DNA of 64,000 nucleotides from positions 186,001-250,000 of the forward strand of contig NZ_LUTS01000003.1 in assembly GCF_001597735.1 (NCBI RefSeq), read 5' to 3'. The notes under the pieces were generated by a model. The model did not search any database. It saw only the letters and a list, made by a program, of their open reading frames with translations, and had not been told where the DNA came from. How positions within the stretch are numbered: the first letter of the stretch is position 1; the number at the start of each line of letters is the position of its first letter. Both the position numbers and the translations under genes were made by a program. This document shows positions 45,186 to 55,059 of this stretch, piece by piece. The DNA is from Neptuniibacter pectenicola. Lineage in GTDB: Bacteria > Pseudomonadota > Gammaproteobacteria > Pseudomonadales > Balneatricaceae.

Positions 45186-45215
45186 CTAAAAAGCCCAGCT
45201 TTATCGCTGGGCTTT
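45186..45215 (-). terminator. Terminator between the SPOR gene and hslV
   Basis: AAAGCCCAGC / GCTGGGCTTT (45190-45199 and 45206-45215), with a T-run on the minus strand, insulating the upstream operon from hslVU. Confidence 0.85.
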
Positions 45216-45238
45216 CTCGTTTGTACCTGTATTGCGCC

Positions 45239-45886
45239 TTATTGCTTGATGCGTAGGGGTTGGATATTGAGTTGCACCAGTTTGTCATAGGCTTTTGAAA
45301 GCTTGGAGCGGTTATCAAAAGGCCCTAAGCGAACACGATACCAAAGGGTGCCGTCTTTGTTTTTACTGGTGTCCGTATGGACGCTAGGTAAGCCTTGTAG
45401 AATGAGTTGAGCGCGCATTCTTTCTGCGTCGGCTTTTACTTTGAAAGAGCCGGCCTGAAGTAAGTATGAGTGTTCAGATTTTGCGTTTTTGGGCGTGGAT
45501 TTATACACATCCACTTTAGCCGTTTCAACTTCGCTCTCTTTTAGCATCTCGTAAAATTCAAAACGGTTGGTGTTTTCGGTCGTTGTGGATTTTTCGATGA
45601 CGGGGGGGTTGCTGGCAGCGGGAGTTTTAGGCGCTACTTTGGGGCTGCTCTTGGGTGCGGCTTTAGGTGCAATATGAGTGATCGGGGTTGCTTCTGAGCC
45701 CGGTGTGACTTGGGTTAGTTTGAATAGCCCATAACCAAGGCCTCCCAATAAGATAAGGGTGAGTGCAAGTAGACCTGTGGGAAAGCGCTTTTTAACTTTT
45801 GCAGGCGCTTTCTTCGGTGTCGGTCTTGAGCGGCTAGCGGATGCTGCGCCGCGTTTGTTTTTTGCATAGTCCTTACGGGAGGCCAT
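45239..45886 (-). CDS. SPOR-domain cell division protein, FtsN-like
   Basis: 215 residues. A basic N-terminal tail (residues 1-33), one membrane helix (FPTGLLALTLILLGGLGYGLF, split by the Gly), then a Pro/Ala/Lys-rich periplasmic linker, and a C-terminal SPOR domain (SYLLQAGSFKVKADAERMRAQL ... WYRVRLGPF) that binds denuded septal peptidoglycan. The spot between argS and hslV is the usual place for the FtsN-like gene in Pseudomonas and related bacteria. It has a 4-base gap to argS. Confidence 0.88.
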   Translation of the reverse strand: MASRKDYAKNKRGAASASRSRPTPKKAPAKVKKRFPTGLLALTLILLGGLGYGLFKLTQVTPGSEATPITHIAPKAAPKSSPKVAPKTPAASNPPVIEKSTTTENTNRFEFYEMLKESEVETAKVDVYKSTPKNAKSEHSYLLQAGSFKVKADAERMRAQLILQGLPSVHTDTSKNKDGTLWYRVRLGPFDNRSKLSKAYDKLVQLNIQPLRIKQ

Positions 45887-45890
45887 AGTG

Positions 45891-47576
45891 TTACATCTGC
45901 TCCGGTGCGGTTACGCCGAGTAGGTCTAAGCCGTTGGCTAAAACGTGGCGTACGGCTACCGCAAGCGTTAGGCGGGCATTACGCACATTGTCATCATCGA
46001 CTAAGGTTTTTTCCGAATTATAGTAAGTATGGAAGTCCCCTGCGAGGTCTCGAAGGTAGTTAGCAATTTGATGTGGCTCACGGGCATCGGCTGCATTTTT
46101 AACGACTTCAGGGTAACGGCCTAAATTGATAATCAGATTTTTTTCTGAGTCTAGCTCTAAAGCCGAAAGGGCGGCTTTACCGGTTTCAATATCCCACGTT
46201 CGGTTGTTTTCAGCCAGTTTGCGGAAGATTGAACATACGCGAGCATGGGCATATTGAATATAGTAGACAGGGTTGTCTGCCGACTGTGAACGTGCCAAGT
46301 CGATATCAAAGGTTAGGTGACTGTCTGACTTACGTGCGGCTAAGAAGTAGCGAGTTGCGTCACGTCCTACTTCATCGATGAGATCGCGCAGTGTTAAGTA
46401 GCTGCCTGCACGTTTGGATATTTTTACCTCTTCACCGCCGCGCATAACGGTAACCATCTGGTGAAGTACGTAATCAGGCCAGCCTTGAGGGATGTCTGCC
46501 TTGAGGGCTTGAAGGCCTGCGCGGACGCGGGTAATTGTACTGTGATGGTCGGCGCCTTGTTCATTGAGTACGCACTCAAATCCACGCTGCCATTTGTCTA
46601 GATGGTAAGCAACATCAGGTACAAAGTAGGTATAACCACCATCGGTCTTGCGCATTACGCGGTCTTTGTCATCCCCAAAATCGGTAGTACGTAACCAGAG
46701 TGCGCCACCGTCTTCATAGGTGTAACCGTTTTCGATCAGTGTTTGTACTGTGCGTTCTACTTTTCCTTCCTCATAAAGGGAGGATTCAAGGAAGTAAACA
46801 TCAAAATCAACGGCAAACGCTTTGAGATCGAGGTCTTGTTCGCGTCTTAAGTAGGCAACGGCGAAATGGCGAATGGCTTCTAAATCATCAGCATTTTTCG
46901 TTCCAGTAAATGACTGGTCTTCAGATTCAACGGTGTCACCGCGCATGAAACTATCAGCAAGTTCGATAATATAGTCGCCGCGGTAACCATCGGCGGGCCA
47001 GCTTGCATCATCCGGTGTTAACTTTTTGCAGCGCGCTTGTACAGATAGCGCCAGGTTGTTGATCTGTTGGCCCGCGTCGTTGTAGTAAAATTCGCGGGTT
47101 ACATCCCAGCCATTCGCATCCATGATACGGCAAAGGCAATCACCGACAGCGGCTCCGCGACCATGACCTATATGAAGCGGGCCTGTTGGGTTCGCCGATA
47201 CGAATTCCACTTGGACTTTGCGTCCAGCGCCTTCGTTATTACGACCATAATTCTCTTTTTGCTCAAGAATCGTGGTGAGTAGACTGCTGGTTGAGGCTTC
47301 ACTAATGAAAAAGTTAATAAAACCCGGTCCGGCTATTTCGGTACGCGTCAGGTTGTCTGATTGAGGGAGGGCTGCAACCAGTTTCTCGGCGAGTTGTCGA
47401 GGATTACAGCGTGCGGGTTTTGCCAGCGTTAGCGCGATATTGGATGCATAGTCGCCGTGTGACTTGTCTCGTGTGTTTTCAACCATAATGTTTGGTTGCA
47501 CGTCGTCAGGCAAAGTGCCGTTTTCAATCAATGTTTTTAGGGCAGAATCGATAAGTCCTGCAATAACTTGTTTCAT
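45891..47576 (-). CDS. argS: Arginyl-tRNA synthetase
   Basis: 561-residue class I synthetase. The HIGH motif is [12 protein letters not shown] and the KMSKS equivalent is KISKRAG, a known degenerate form in ArgRS. The C-terminal anticodon-binding domain is complete with a last segment [10 protein letters not shown]. The ATG at 47576 ([13 protein letters not shown]) matches the family N-terminus; the in-frame extension to 47669 is probably not translated. Confidence 0.97.
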   Translation of the reverse strand: MKQVIAGLIDSALKTLIENGTLPDDVQPNIMVENTRDKSHGDYASNIALTLAKPARCNPRQLAEKLVAALPQSDNLTRTEIAGPGFINFFISEASTSSLLTTILEQKENYGRNNEGAGRKVQVEFVSANPTGPLHIGHGRGAAVGDCLCRIMDANGWDVTREFYYNDAGQQINNLALSVQARCKKLTPDDASWPADGYRGDYIIELADSFMRGDTVESEDQSFTGTKNADDLEAIRHFAVAYLRREQDLDLKAFAVDFDVYFLESSLYEEGKVERTVQTLIENGYTYEDGGALWLRTTDFGDDKDRVMRKTDGGYTYFVPDVAYHLDKWQRGFECVLNEQGADHHSTITRVRAGLQALKADIPQGWPDYVLHQMVTVMRGGEEVKISKRAGSYLTLRDLIDEVGRDATRYFLAARKSDSHLTFDIDLARSQSADNPVYYIQYAHARVCSIFRKLAENNRTWDIETGKAALSALELDSEKNLIINLGRYPEVVKNAADAREPHQIANYLRDLAGDFHTYYNSEKTLVDDDNVRNARLTLAVAVRHVLANGLDLLGVTAPEQM

Positions 47577-47746
47577 TAGCGTACATACTACCGTTTGAAT
47601 GATTCGGTGGGCCTGAAGGCGTTTCTGGTTTTGGCTCGGGCGATCTTCTCCCTTGCTTGTTGCCGTCATCGAAGTTAGGCCGCTGAAGAACCGCGTATTA
47701 TCCCTGTAAATCGGAATTTTGTTAAGGGGCAGAAGGGCTCTTCTGT

Positions 47747-49942
47747 TTAAAAAGTGTCTGCTGGATCGACATCTATAGACCAGCGGACCTTTCTAGACTC
47801 TTTATTTTGCTCTAAATACCAGCATAGGTTGGCTAATAGCTGGTGAAGTGCCTTTCTGTTTTCAGCATAGATCATGAGCTGCGCTCGGTGCATCCCCGCT
47901 CGCTTTTCCATCGGTGAAGGAAACGGGCCTATCCAGTGAACGTGTTCAGGGAGGAGTAAATCATCTTCCAGTTGCTGTCTGAGCGCCCCTAGAAAAGACT
48001 CGGCGCGGTATTTTGTGGTTGTTTCGGCGCGTAGCAGGGCGTAATGGGTGTAGGGGGGGAGTTGAGCCACTTTGCGGTTATGGAGTTCCTCTTGGGCGAA
48101 GGCGCTGTAGCCGTGTTCAACCAACGTTTGTAAAGTGGGGTGATCGGCGTGATAGGTTTGCATTAAGACGGTGCCTGGGTCTTCAGCTCTGCCCGCCCGT
48201 CCTGCGACTTGGAGTATGAGTTGCGCGGTTCTTTCCATGCCTCGGAAATCGGCACTAAATAAACCACTATCGGCGTTGATTATGGCCACTAAGGTGACTT
48301 TGGGAAAGTGATGCCCTTTTGCCAGCATTTGGGTGCCCACAAGGATGCAGGGTTCACCGGAGTTAACGCGGTCCATAATGTCATGCATCGCATTTTTGCG
48401 TTGGGTACTGTCCCGGTCAACGCGGATCACTGGGGTATTAGGGAATAGTTGTTGTAGTGCTTGTTCGCTACGTTCTGTGCCGACACCTACTGGTTGGAGC
48501 TGGTCGCTATTGCATTCAGGGCAGTGGCGAGGGATGCCGTGCTGTTTGTCACAGTGATGGCAGTGCAGATGAGGAGGCTCTCTATGCAGTGTCATGTGTG
48601 CGTCGCACCGGTCGCAATCGGCGATCCAGCCGCAATCATTACAACTCAGTGTAGGTGAATAACCGCGACGATTTAAAAATACCAACACTTGAGTGCCATT
48701 GGCCAAGTGTTGGCGCATCGCGGTAATCAGTTGTGTGGAAAGTCCTTCGCTTAGTTTTTCTTGGCGAATATCCAGCAGCTTAAACGTGGGGGCGAGTGAG
48801 GTGCCAGCTCGCTGGGTTATTTTCAACCATTGGTAACGCCCCTCTTTGGCGTTGTGTAACGTTTCCAATGAGGGGGTTGCGCTGCCGAGTATGATTGGTG
48901 TTTCCTCTGCTCTAGCGCGCATAACGGCCAGATCCCTCGCGGAATAACGGAACCCGTCTTGCTGTTTGAAGGAGGGGTCGTGCTCTTCATCAATGATGAT
49001 AATGCCGGGATGTTTTAGCGGGGTGAAAATAGCGGAACGTGTGCCGATCACTATTTTTGCAATACCTTCTCTGGCCTGTAGCCAAGCATCCAGTCTTTGA
49101 CGGTCGGTTAGGTTGGAGTGCAGCACAACGATAGGATTATTAAAACGTTGCCTGAAACGCGTTACCGTTTGCGGCGTTAAACCGATCTCAGGGACTAAGA
49201 TTAAGGCTTGCTTCCCTTCATTGAGCTTTTTTTCGATCGCTTGTAGATACACTTCGGTTTTACCCGAGCCGGTAATGCCTTCGATCAGGTTGGCGGTAAA
49301 GCCTGGTAACTTATTGATTTGGTCCAGCGCGGATTGTTGTTCTGCATTAAGGGTTAAAGGCGCTTCGTGTAGGACTTGTTCATGATGAGATGGGTGTGTG
49401 CGTTGAAAGGATTCAACGAGTTGTTTCTCTTCAAGCGCCCGTAAGGTCGTGGTATTGCCTCCTTCCGCTTTGATGGCGTCGAGGCTTATGCCGGATGGGT
49501 GTTCGTTAACTAATGCTAACAGCTCAATTTGACGGGTCGCATTACTTTTGAGTGTATTCGGGTCTGCATCAGCGACAGCACGCCAAAGTATTTCGTGTTG
49601 GTATTCACAGGCATGACCCTTTCTGAGCAGTACGGGAAGAGCTTGTTGTAAAGCATCGCCTTCAGGATGTTGATAATAGGACGCCGCCCAGCGTGCGAGT
49701 TTAAATAAATGGGCGGGTAGTGGAGGCTGTTGGTCGAGAATTTTTTTTGCCCGTTTGAGCTTGCTTCTCTCAAACTGCGTCTCGTCTGTTATTTCGACTA
49801 AAATGCCAATTAGGTCGCGGTTACCGAAAGGAACGAGCACCCTGACGCCTAGCTCTACTGTAGCCAGTTCAGTTGCTGCGGGAGGCAGGTAATCGAATAA
49901 TCTGCGCAGTGGGCTAGGTATGGCGAGGCGTAATATGGTCAT
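47747..49942 (-). CDS. priA: Primosomal protein N' (PriA helicase)
   Basis: 731-residue replication-restart helicase. N-terminal 3'-DNA-binding domain, then the helicase core: Walker [10 protein letters not shown], Walker [16 protein letters not shown], and a zinc-binding Cys cluster from [13 protein letters not shown] to CPEC. The helicase motif [15 protein letters not shown] is intact. It reads divergently from rpmE. Confidence 0.97.
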   Translation of the reverse strand: MTILRLAIPSPLRRLFDYLPPAATELATVELGVRVLVPFGNRDLIGILVEITDETQFERSKLKRAKKILDQQPPLPAHLFKLARWAASYYQHPEGDALQQALPVLLRKGHACEYQHEILWRAVADADPNTLKSNATRQIELLALVNEHPSGISLDAIKAEGGNTTTLRALEEKQLVESFQRTHPSHHEQVLHEAPLTLNAEQQSALDQINKLPGFTANLIEGITGSGKTEVYLQAIEKKLNEGKQALILVPEIGLTPQTVTRFRQRFNNPIVVLHSNLTDRQRLDAWLQAREGIAKIVIGTRSAIFTPLKHPGIIIIDEEHDPSFKQQDGFRYSARDLAVMRARAEETPIILGSATPSLETLHNAKEGRYQWLKITQRAGTSLAPTFKLLDIRQEKLSEGLSTQLITAMRQHLANGTQVLVFLNRRGYSPTLSCNDCGWIADCDRCDAHMTLHREPPHLHCHHCDKQHGIPRHCPECNSDQLQPVGVGTERSEQALQQLFPNTPVIRVDRDSTQRKNAMHDIMDRVNSGEPCILVGTQMLAKGHHFPKVTLVAIINADSGLFSADFRGMERTAQLILQVAGRAGRAEDPGTVLMQTYHADHPTLQTLVEHGYSAFAQEELHNRKVAQLPPYTHYALLRAETTTKYRAESFLGALRQQLEDDLLLPEHVHWIGPFPSPMEKRAGMHRAQLMIYAENRKALHQLLANLCWYLEQNKESRKVRWSIDVDPADTF

Positions 49943-49979
49943 AATTGTTATGGCTGCTCATTTTTTAAGCGTTATTATG

Positions 49980-50008
49980 TTGATTAGCTGTATGTGCATG
50001 CGTATAAT
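49980..50008 (+). promoter_or_regulatory. Sigma-70 promoter of rpmE
   Basis: TTGATT (49980-49985), 17-base spacer, TATAAT (50003-50008). Near consensus, as expected for a ribosomal protein gene. Confidence 0.85.
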
Positions 50009-50009
50009 C

Positions 50010-50088
50010 CGCCGCCTACTTAACATACCGGTGATTTTCGCTGGTAGTTTAAATCAATGCGGTACCTGGCAGAAGATCAGGTGGCGGC
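50010..50088 (+). ncRNA. Structured leader of rpmE (probable L31 autoregulation)
   Basis: Hairpin 1: TACCGGTGA / TCGCTGGTA (50026-50034 and 50038-50046, two G-U pairs). Hairpin 2: ACCTG / CAGGT (50064-50068 and 50078-50082). An outer stem GCCGCC / GGCGGC (50011-50016 and 50083-50088) could close both, though the first bases may lie before the transcript start. Leaders that sense L31 are known in gammaproteobacteria; this is a candidate. Confidence 0.55.
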
Positions 50089-50109
50089 ATGAATACTATG
50101 AGGTTTACC

Positions 50110-50325
50110 ATGAAAGCGGATATCCATCCTAATTATGTTGAAATTTCTGCTACTTGTTCTTGCGGAAATGAGATTAAAACCAAGTCTACTCTTGGTAAAG
50201 ATCTTCATCTAGACGTTTGCTCTTCTTGCCACCCGTTCTACACAGGCAAGCAGAAAGAAGCAACTTCTGGTGGTCGTATCGATCGCTTCAACAAGCGTTT
50301 CGGCGCTCGCGGCGTGAAAAAATAA
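50110..50325 (+). CDS. rpmE: 50S ribosomal protein L31
   Basis: 71 residues. [27 protein letters not shown] and [15 protein letters not shown] carry the four Cys of the zinc-binding L31 form, rather than the Cys-free paralogue. The ATG at 50110 (preceded by GAGG) is the family start; an upstream in-frame ATG at 50089 is likely not used. The RBS lies just past the leader structure. Confidence 0.96.
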   Translation: MKADIHPNYVEISATCSCGNEIKTKSTLGKDLHLDVCSSCHPFYTGKQKEATSGGRIDRFNKRFGARGVKK

Positions 50326-50339
50326 AAAACGCTTAGCCA

Positions 50340-51134
50340 ATGAGAATTCTAAAAAGGGCGCTTCCGTTATGGGGCGCCTTTTTTGTTGTCTTTAGTTTAC
50401 CTGTTTACTCCCAGTGCGGTTCTGACTTGGCGCTTGAGCCGGTGACTGTGGCCTATGTTTATGATGGGGATACCGTTCGGTTAAGTGATGGGCGTCATGT
50501 GCGTTTAATTGGTTTGAATGCGCCTGAGGTGGCGAAAAATGGGGCTGGTGAGCCGTTCTCGGATGCTGCTGCCGCTCGATTGGAGGCACTGTTACAGCGG
50601 GGTGATGTGTTTCTTGCGTTAGGTGAGGAGCCTCAGGATCACTATCAGCGCTGGCTTGGCTATCTTTATGTGAATCAGCAGTTGGTTGCTGAGCAGTTAA
50701 TACGGGAGGGGTTGGCGTTTCATATTGCTCTACCGCCGAACGTGCAGTTTTTGGATTGTTTGAAGCAAGCAGAGCGTGATGCAGCGAAGGCGGCACGAGG
50801 GTTGTGGCGTACCTTTCCGTGGCGCGATGTTACTCAGCTAAGTCTGCGCGATGTGGGTTTTAAGTTGGTGAAGGGGCGTGTTTCTTTGGTTAAGGCCGTT
50901 AGAACTGGCTGGATTTTAGAACTTGATGGGCTGCTAGCGTTAAAGATAAGTCGCTCTATCGGTGATGATTTATGGGTGGGTGGGGATATAAACGCACTCG
51001 AAGGTAAGCTTGTTTATGTGCGTGGTTGGGTCCGCCCTAAGCGATCATCGGCGCCTTCTCACTACTTACCTTGGTCAATGACACTAAGTCATAAGTCGCA
51101 TATTCTGTTTAGTGCTTTAGGTTTGGTTGAGTGA
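50340..51134 (+). CDS. Exported thermonuclease-family nuclease
   Basis: 264 residues, with a signal peptide (KRALPLWGAFFVVFSLPVYS, cleavage before QCG). The SNase-like domain is shown by VAYVYDGDTVRLSDGRHVRLIGLNAPE, with conserved Asp and Arg, then AEQLIREGLAFH and AKAARGLWR. The C-terminal region (about residues 165-264) is extra and resembles an OB-like fold. It is 14 bases after rpmE. Its signal-peptide codons coincide with the rpmE terminator. Confidence 0.85.
   Translation: MRILKRALPLWGAFFVVFSLPVYSQCGSDLALEPVTVAYVYDGDTVRLSDGRHVRLIGLNAPEVAKNGAGEPFSDAAAARLEALLQRGDVFLALGEEPQDHYQRWLGYLYVNQQLVAEQLIREGLAFHIALPPNVQFLDCLKQAERDAAKAARGLWRTFPWRDVTQLSLRDVGFKLVKGRVSLVKAVRTGWILELDGLLALKISRSIGDDLWVGGDINALEGKLVYVRGWVRPKRSSAPSHYLPWSMTLSHKSHILFSALGLVE
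50351..50384 (+). terminator. Terminator of rpmE, inside the nuclease coding sequence
   Basis: An 11-bp stem (50351-50361 and 50374-50384) with GGCGC / GCGCC core and A- and T-tracts, and a 12-base loop. It overlaps the first 15 codons of the nuclease gene. Confidence 0.75.
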
Positions 51135-51229
51135 AAAAAGATCGATAGAGTAGGCCCTAAGCTTGTCCGATACAGGGGTTTTCTATATAGTTCTGGGTTC
51201 GAAATTTTAACTAGATTGGAACAGCAGCT

Positions 51230-52477
51230 ATGTCTGATGATATGAAACAAGCAGCTCTTGATTACCATGAGTTTCCACGTCCAGGTAAGATCAGCGTTGA
51301 GCTGTCTACACCAGCTGAGTCTCAGCTTGATCTTTCTTTGGCATATAGCCCAGGTGTAGCTGAGCCGGTTCGTGAAATCGCGAAAGACCCTGATAACGCA
51401 TACCGTTACACAGCTAAAGGTAACTTGGTAGCGGTTATTACAAACGGTTCAGCAATCTTAGGTCTTGGTGATCTAGGTCCGTTAGCGTCTAAGCCTGTAA
51501 TGGAAGGTAAATCATTACTGTTTAAACGTTTTGCTGGTATAGACTCAATTGATATTGAAGTTGATGCAGAAAGCCCGCAGGCATTTATCGATACGGTTGC
51601 TCGCATCGCTGAAACGTTTGGTGGTATTAACCTAGAAGATATTAAAGCACCTGAGTGTTTTGAAATTGAGCGTGCGCTTATTGAGCGTTGTAATATCCCC
51701 GTTTTCCATGATGATCAGCACGGTACAGCGATTGTTACGGCTGCAGGCATGATCACAGCATTGGAAATTGCGGGCAAAACGCTTGAGGAAGCTCAGATTG
51801 TTTGCCTAGGTGCGGGCGCTGCCGCAAACGCTTGCATGAAGCTACTTGTAAGCATGGGCGCTAAGATTGAAAATATCTTTATGATTGACCGTACGGGTGT
51901 TATCCATTCCGGTCGTGAAAACCTAACGCCAGAAAAAGCAGCCTTCGCTTCAGAAACTGATAAGCGTACGCTGGATGACGCAATTGATGGCGCTGATGTT
52001 TTTGTTGGTCTATCAGGTCCGAACCTACTTTCTGCTGAGCAGTTAGCTAAAATGGCAGCAAACCCAGTTGTGTTTGCATGTGCGAACCCCGATCCTGAAA
52101 TTCGTCCAGAGCTTGCTCATGCAACGCGCGATGACGTGATTATGGCGACAGGTCGTTCTGATTATCCTAACCAGGTTAACAACGTAATCGGCTTCCCATT
52201 CATTTTCCGTGGTGCTTTGGATGTACGTGCTTCTGCGATTAATGAAGAGATGAAAGCTGCTGCGGTTCGTGCATTGGTTGATCTGACAAAACAGCCTGTT
52301 CCTCAGGATGTGTTGGATGCCTATGGATTAGATTCATTGGAGCTTGGTCCGGAATATATTATTCCTAAGGCGACTGATTCACGTCTGCTTGGTGCTGTAT
52401 CTACAGCTGTGGCGCAGGCGGCGATTGATTCTGGCGTTGCGCGTTTACCGCTACCAGATAACTACCCGCTTTCTTAA
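51230..52477 (+). CDS. Malic enzyme (single-domain form)
   Basis: 415 residues. Malic domain LDLSLAYSPGVAEPVREIAKDP, with the metal-site DDQHGTAIVTAAG, then the NAD(P) fold GAGAAANACMKLL. It decarboxylates malate to pyruvate. The length shows it lacks the phosphotransacetylase-like C-terminal half of the MaeB type, though the N-terminal half is MaeB-like. Monocistronic with its own terminator. Confidence 0.92.
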   Translation: MSDDMKQAALDYHEFPRPGKISVELSTPAESQLDLSLAYSPGVAEPVREIAKDPDNAYRYTAKGNLVAVITNGSAILGLGDLGPLASKPVMEGKSLLFKRFAGIDSIDIEVDAESPQAFIDTVARIAETFGGINLEDIKAPECFEIERALIERCNIPVFHDDQHGTAIVTAAGMITALEIAGKTLEEAQIVCLGAGAAANACMKLLVSMGAKIENIFMIDRTGVIHSGRENLTPEKAAFASETDKRTLDDAIDGADVFVGLSGPNLLSAEQLAKMAANPVVFACANPDPEIRPELAHATRDDVIMATGRSDYPNQVNNVIGFPFIFRGALDVRASAINEEMKAAAVRALVDLTKQPVPQDVLDAYGLDSLELGPEYIIPKATDSRLLGAVSTAVAQAAIDSGVARLPLPDNYPLS

Positions 52478-52492
52478 GCGCGTTGTTATGAT

Positions 52493-52521
52493 AAAAAAAA
52501 CCGGCCTAGGCCGGTTTTTTT
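52493..52521. terminator. Bidirectional terminator after malic enzyme
   Basis: A perfect palindrome AAACCGGCC-TA-GGCCGGTTT with flanking A- and T-runs, between the convergent malic enzyme and PBP1A genes. Confidence 0.92.
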
Positions 52522-52545
52522 GTGTCTGGAGTAAGCTTTTCCGCT

Positions 52546-54897
52546 TTAGAATAACTCTTCAGTTACGTTGCTTTTACCAGAGCCTGCTGGTGCCGCATAG
52601 TTTGTAGGTACATTTTTTCTTCTGAAAAACTCATAGATTGCATCGCTTTGGCCGGGGTACGCAAGCTTGCCGCTTTGTGGATCTATTTTGACACTTACAA
52701 TACCTGCAGGAGGCTTAGGTGGATTCTCCGGTGTGTCCTTCAGTGCTTCGCGCATAAAATCTATCCAGATAGGCAGTGCGGCGGTTCCACCAAACTCTCG
52801 TCTGCCCAGTGTCTTGGGTTGGTCAAATCCGACCCATGTTGTTGTAACAATAGATTGGTTGAAGCCAGAGAACCAAGCGTCTTTTTGATCGTTGGTCGTG
52901 CCTGTTTTTCCTGCAATGTCTTTGCGGTTGAGTACCAGCGCTTTTCTGCCGGTACCCTTGCGAATCACGTCTTGTAAAATGTTATAGATCAAAAAGGCGA
53001 CTTGCTCGTTAAATATTCTTGGGGCTATGTTTTCTGCGCCTTCTGTTTCTGTACAGGGGTTGCATGCGGCTTTGGGTTGAGCGGTGAAAAGGACTTCGCC
53101 AAAAGCGTCTTCAACACGCTCGATGAAGAACGGCTCAACTTTAAAGCCTCCGTTTGCAAAGGCGGCATAACCCGCTGCCAGTTTTAGTGGGGTGACATCA
53201 GCGCTGCCTAGGGAGAGGGATAGGTTGTTGGGCAGTTTGCTGCGATCAAAGCCGGCGAGTTCGAGGTAGTCCTGTGCTGCCGGTATGCCTATCGCTCTGA
53301 GTAACCGGATTGATACTAGGTTACGTGATTTATAGAGTGCTTTGCGAAGGCGGGTAGGCCCGTAAAATTTTCTGCTTGAGTTTTCAGGTCTCCAGTTGCC
53401 CTCTAGGGAGGTGTCGTGGAAAACAATAGGTGCGTCATTTATAAGCGAGGCGGGTGAGTAGCCTTTATCTAATGCGGCAGCATAAATAAACGGTTTAAAG
53501 TTAGAGCCTGGCTGTCGAACGGCTTGGGTACTGCGATTAAATTTATTATGTGTGAAGTTGAAGCCGCCAACAAGGGATACGATTGCACCTGTTTTAGGGT
53601 CGAGCGCTATGAGAGAGCCTTGCACGTTAGGAACTTGTGATAGGTGAAACGTGCCCTCTTTTTCGCGTACTCTAACTAAATCCCCTATTTTCAAAACGTC
53701 AGCCGCTTTTTTGGGTGCTCGGCCTGTGCGGTTAACGCTTTTATAGGGTTTGGCCCACGACATGCCTTCCCACGCTAAAGTAATTGTTTGCTTATCTTTT
53801 AGTAGTAGCTCAGCACTTTTTTCGGACACGTTTAGGACGAGCGCAGGTTTGAGTACGCCATAGCTAATAATACCGTTTAGACGTTTCTGTAATGTCGCCT
53901 GTGGTTCAGTGATATCCCAGCTATCTTCTGCGCCTAAGTAACCATGTCTTTCAGAGTAAGCAATTAGGCCATTTGAAACCGCATTGTTTGCTGTGGTTTG
54001 AAGATTGCTCTTGAGTGTTGTATATACTACATAACCGTCGGTATAAAGTGCTTCACCGTATTGTTCGTAGAGCTGCTGTCTGACCATTTCTGCTACATAG
54101 AACGCTCTTAGTTCAATATCGCTCGTATGGTATTTTGCGCTCACTGGCTCGTTTTTTGCGCTCTCTAGTTGCTGATCGTTAATGAAACTGAGTGAATGCA
54201 TACGTTTGAGTATCCAGTTTCGGCGCTCAATCGCTCTATCTGAATTGGTGATTGGATTGTATGCGGAGGGTGCCTTTGGCAAGCCAGCGATCATGGCGAG
54301 TTGAGATAAGCTCAAGTTTTTTATATCGGTGCCGTAATATACATTAGCGGCTGCTTGAATACCGTATGAGCGGTGCCCCAGATAGATTTTGTTAATATAG
54401 AGTTCGAATATCTCTTCTTTAGAGAGTTCCTGCTCTATACGGAGTGCGAGTAGTATCTCCATGAACTTACGGCTAAATGTACGTTCGCGGGTTAAGAAAA
54501 AGTTTTTTGCTACCTGCATCGTTATAGTAGAACCGCCACTTTGTATATGGCCGGTGGTAGCTAACTGAAAGGCTGCGCGGACAAGACCTTTGATGTCGAT
54601 GCCGTGGTGATCAAAGAAGCGACTATCTTCTGCGGCGGTGAGTGCTTGAACAAATTGAGGGGGTATATTCTCAAAGGTGATAGGTGTTCGACGCTTTTCG
54701 CCAAATTCAGCGATTAGCTTATGATCTTGGGAATAAATACGCAGCGGGGTTTGGAAACGTATATCCCGTAATGTCTCTACATTAGGTAATTGTGGAGAAA
54801 AATAATAATAAGCGCCTGCAGCGGATATAAGGCCGATGAGGAAGCAAAAAATACCTAATTTAAACAAAAGTTTGAAAAGCGAAAACATAGGTGACAT
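52546..54897 (-). CDS. mrcA: Penicillin-binding protein 1A
   Basis: 783-residue bifunctional peptidoglycan synthase. An N-terminal membrane anchor (KLGIFCFLIGLISAAGAYYYF), the transglycosylase domain with EDSRFFDHHGID (catalytic Glu) and GGSTITMQVAKN, an OB-like insert (about residues 315-425), then the transpeptidase with SNFK (SxxK), SRN and KTGTT motifs. It is divergent from pilM, the standard ponA-pilM arrangement. Confidence 0.95.
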   Translation of the reverse strand: MSPMFSLFKLLFKLGIFCFLIGLISAAGAYYYFSPQLPNVETLRDIRFQTPLRIYSQDHKLIAEFGEKRRTPITFENIPPQFVQALTAAEDSRFFDHHGIDIKGLVRAAFQLATTGHIQSGGSTITMQVAKNFFLTRERTFSRKFMEILLALRIEQELSKEEIFELYINKIYLGHRSYGIQAAANVYYGTDIKNLSLSQLAMIAGLPKAPSAYNPITNSDRAIERRNWILKRMHSLSFINDQQLESAKNEPVSAKYHTSDIELRAFYVAEMVRQQLYEQYGEALYTDGYVVYTTLKSNLQTTANNAVSNGLIAYSERHGYLGAEDSWDITEPQATLQKRLNGIISYGVLKPALVLNVSEKSAELLLKDKQTITLAWEGMSWAKPYKSVNRTGRAPKKAADVLKIGDLVRVREKEGTFHLSQVPNVQGSLIALDPKTGAIVSLVGGFNFTHNKFNRSTQAVRQPGSNFKPFIYAAALDKGYSPASLINDAPIVFHDTSLEGNWRPENSSRKFYGPTRLRKALYKSRNLVSIRLLRAIGIPAAQDYLELAGFDRSKLPNNLSLSLGSADVTPLKLAAGYAAFANGGFKVEPFFIERVEDAFGEVLFTAQPKAACNPCTETEGAENIAPRIFNEQVAFLIYNILQDVIRKGTGRKALVLNRKDIAGKTGTTNDQKDAWFSGFNQSIVTTTWVGFDQPKTLGRREFGGTAALPIWIDFMREALKDTPENPPKPPAGIVSVKIDPQSGKLAYPGQSDAIYEFFRRKNVPTNYAAPAGSGKSNVTEELF

Positions 54898-55059
54898 GCT
54901 AATCTGATAGTTGAGGATTTTAGTAAGGGTCTATTATATAGGCAGCTTACCACTTTGCTCTAGCGTATATTGAATTTTAATTTGTTCTAATACGGGTTAG
55001 AGTTAGGGAATAGAGTAGTAAACACACATTAACGCAGTATTAAGTTAGGGAATATATTT

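Noticed and set aside
47577-47669. N-terminal extension of argS by 31 residues
   Set aside because: The family N-terminus begins at [13 protein letters not shown]; the extension is polar, has no match to ArgRS and ends upstream at a weak start.
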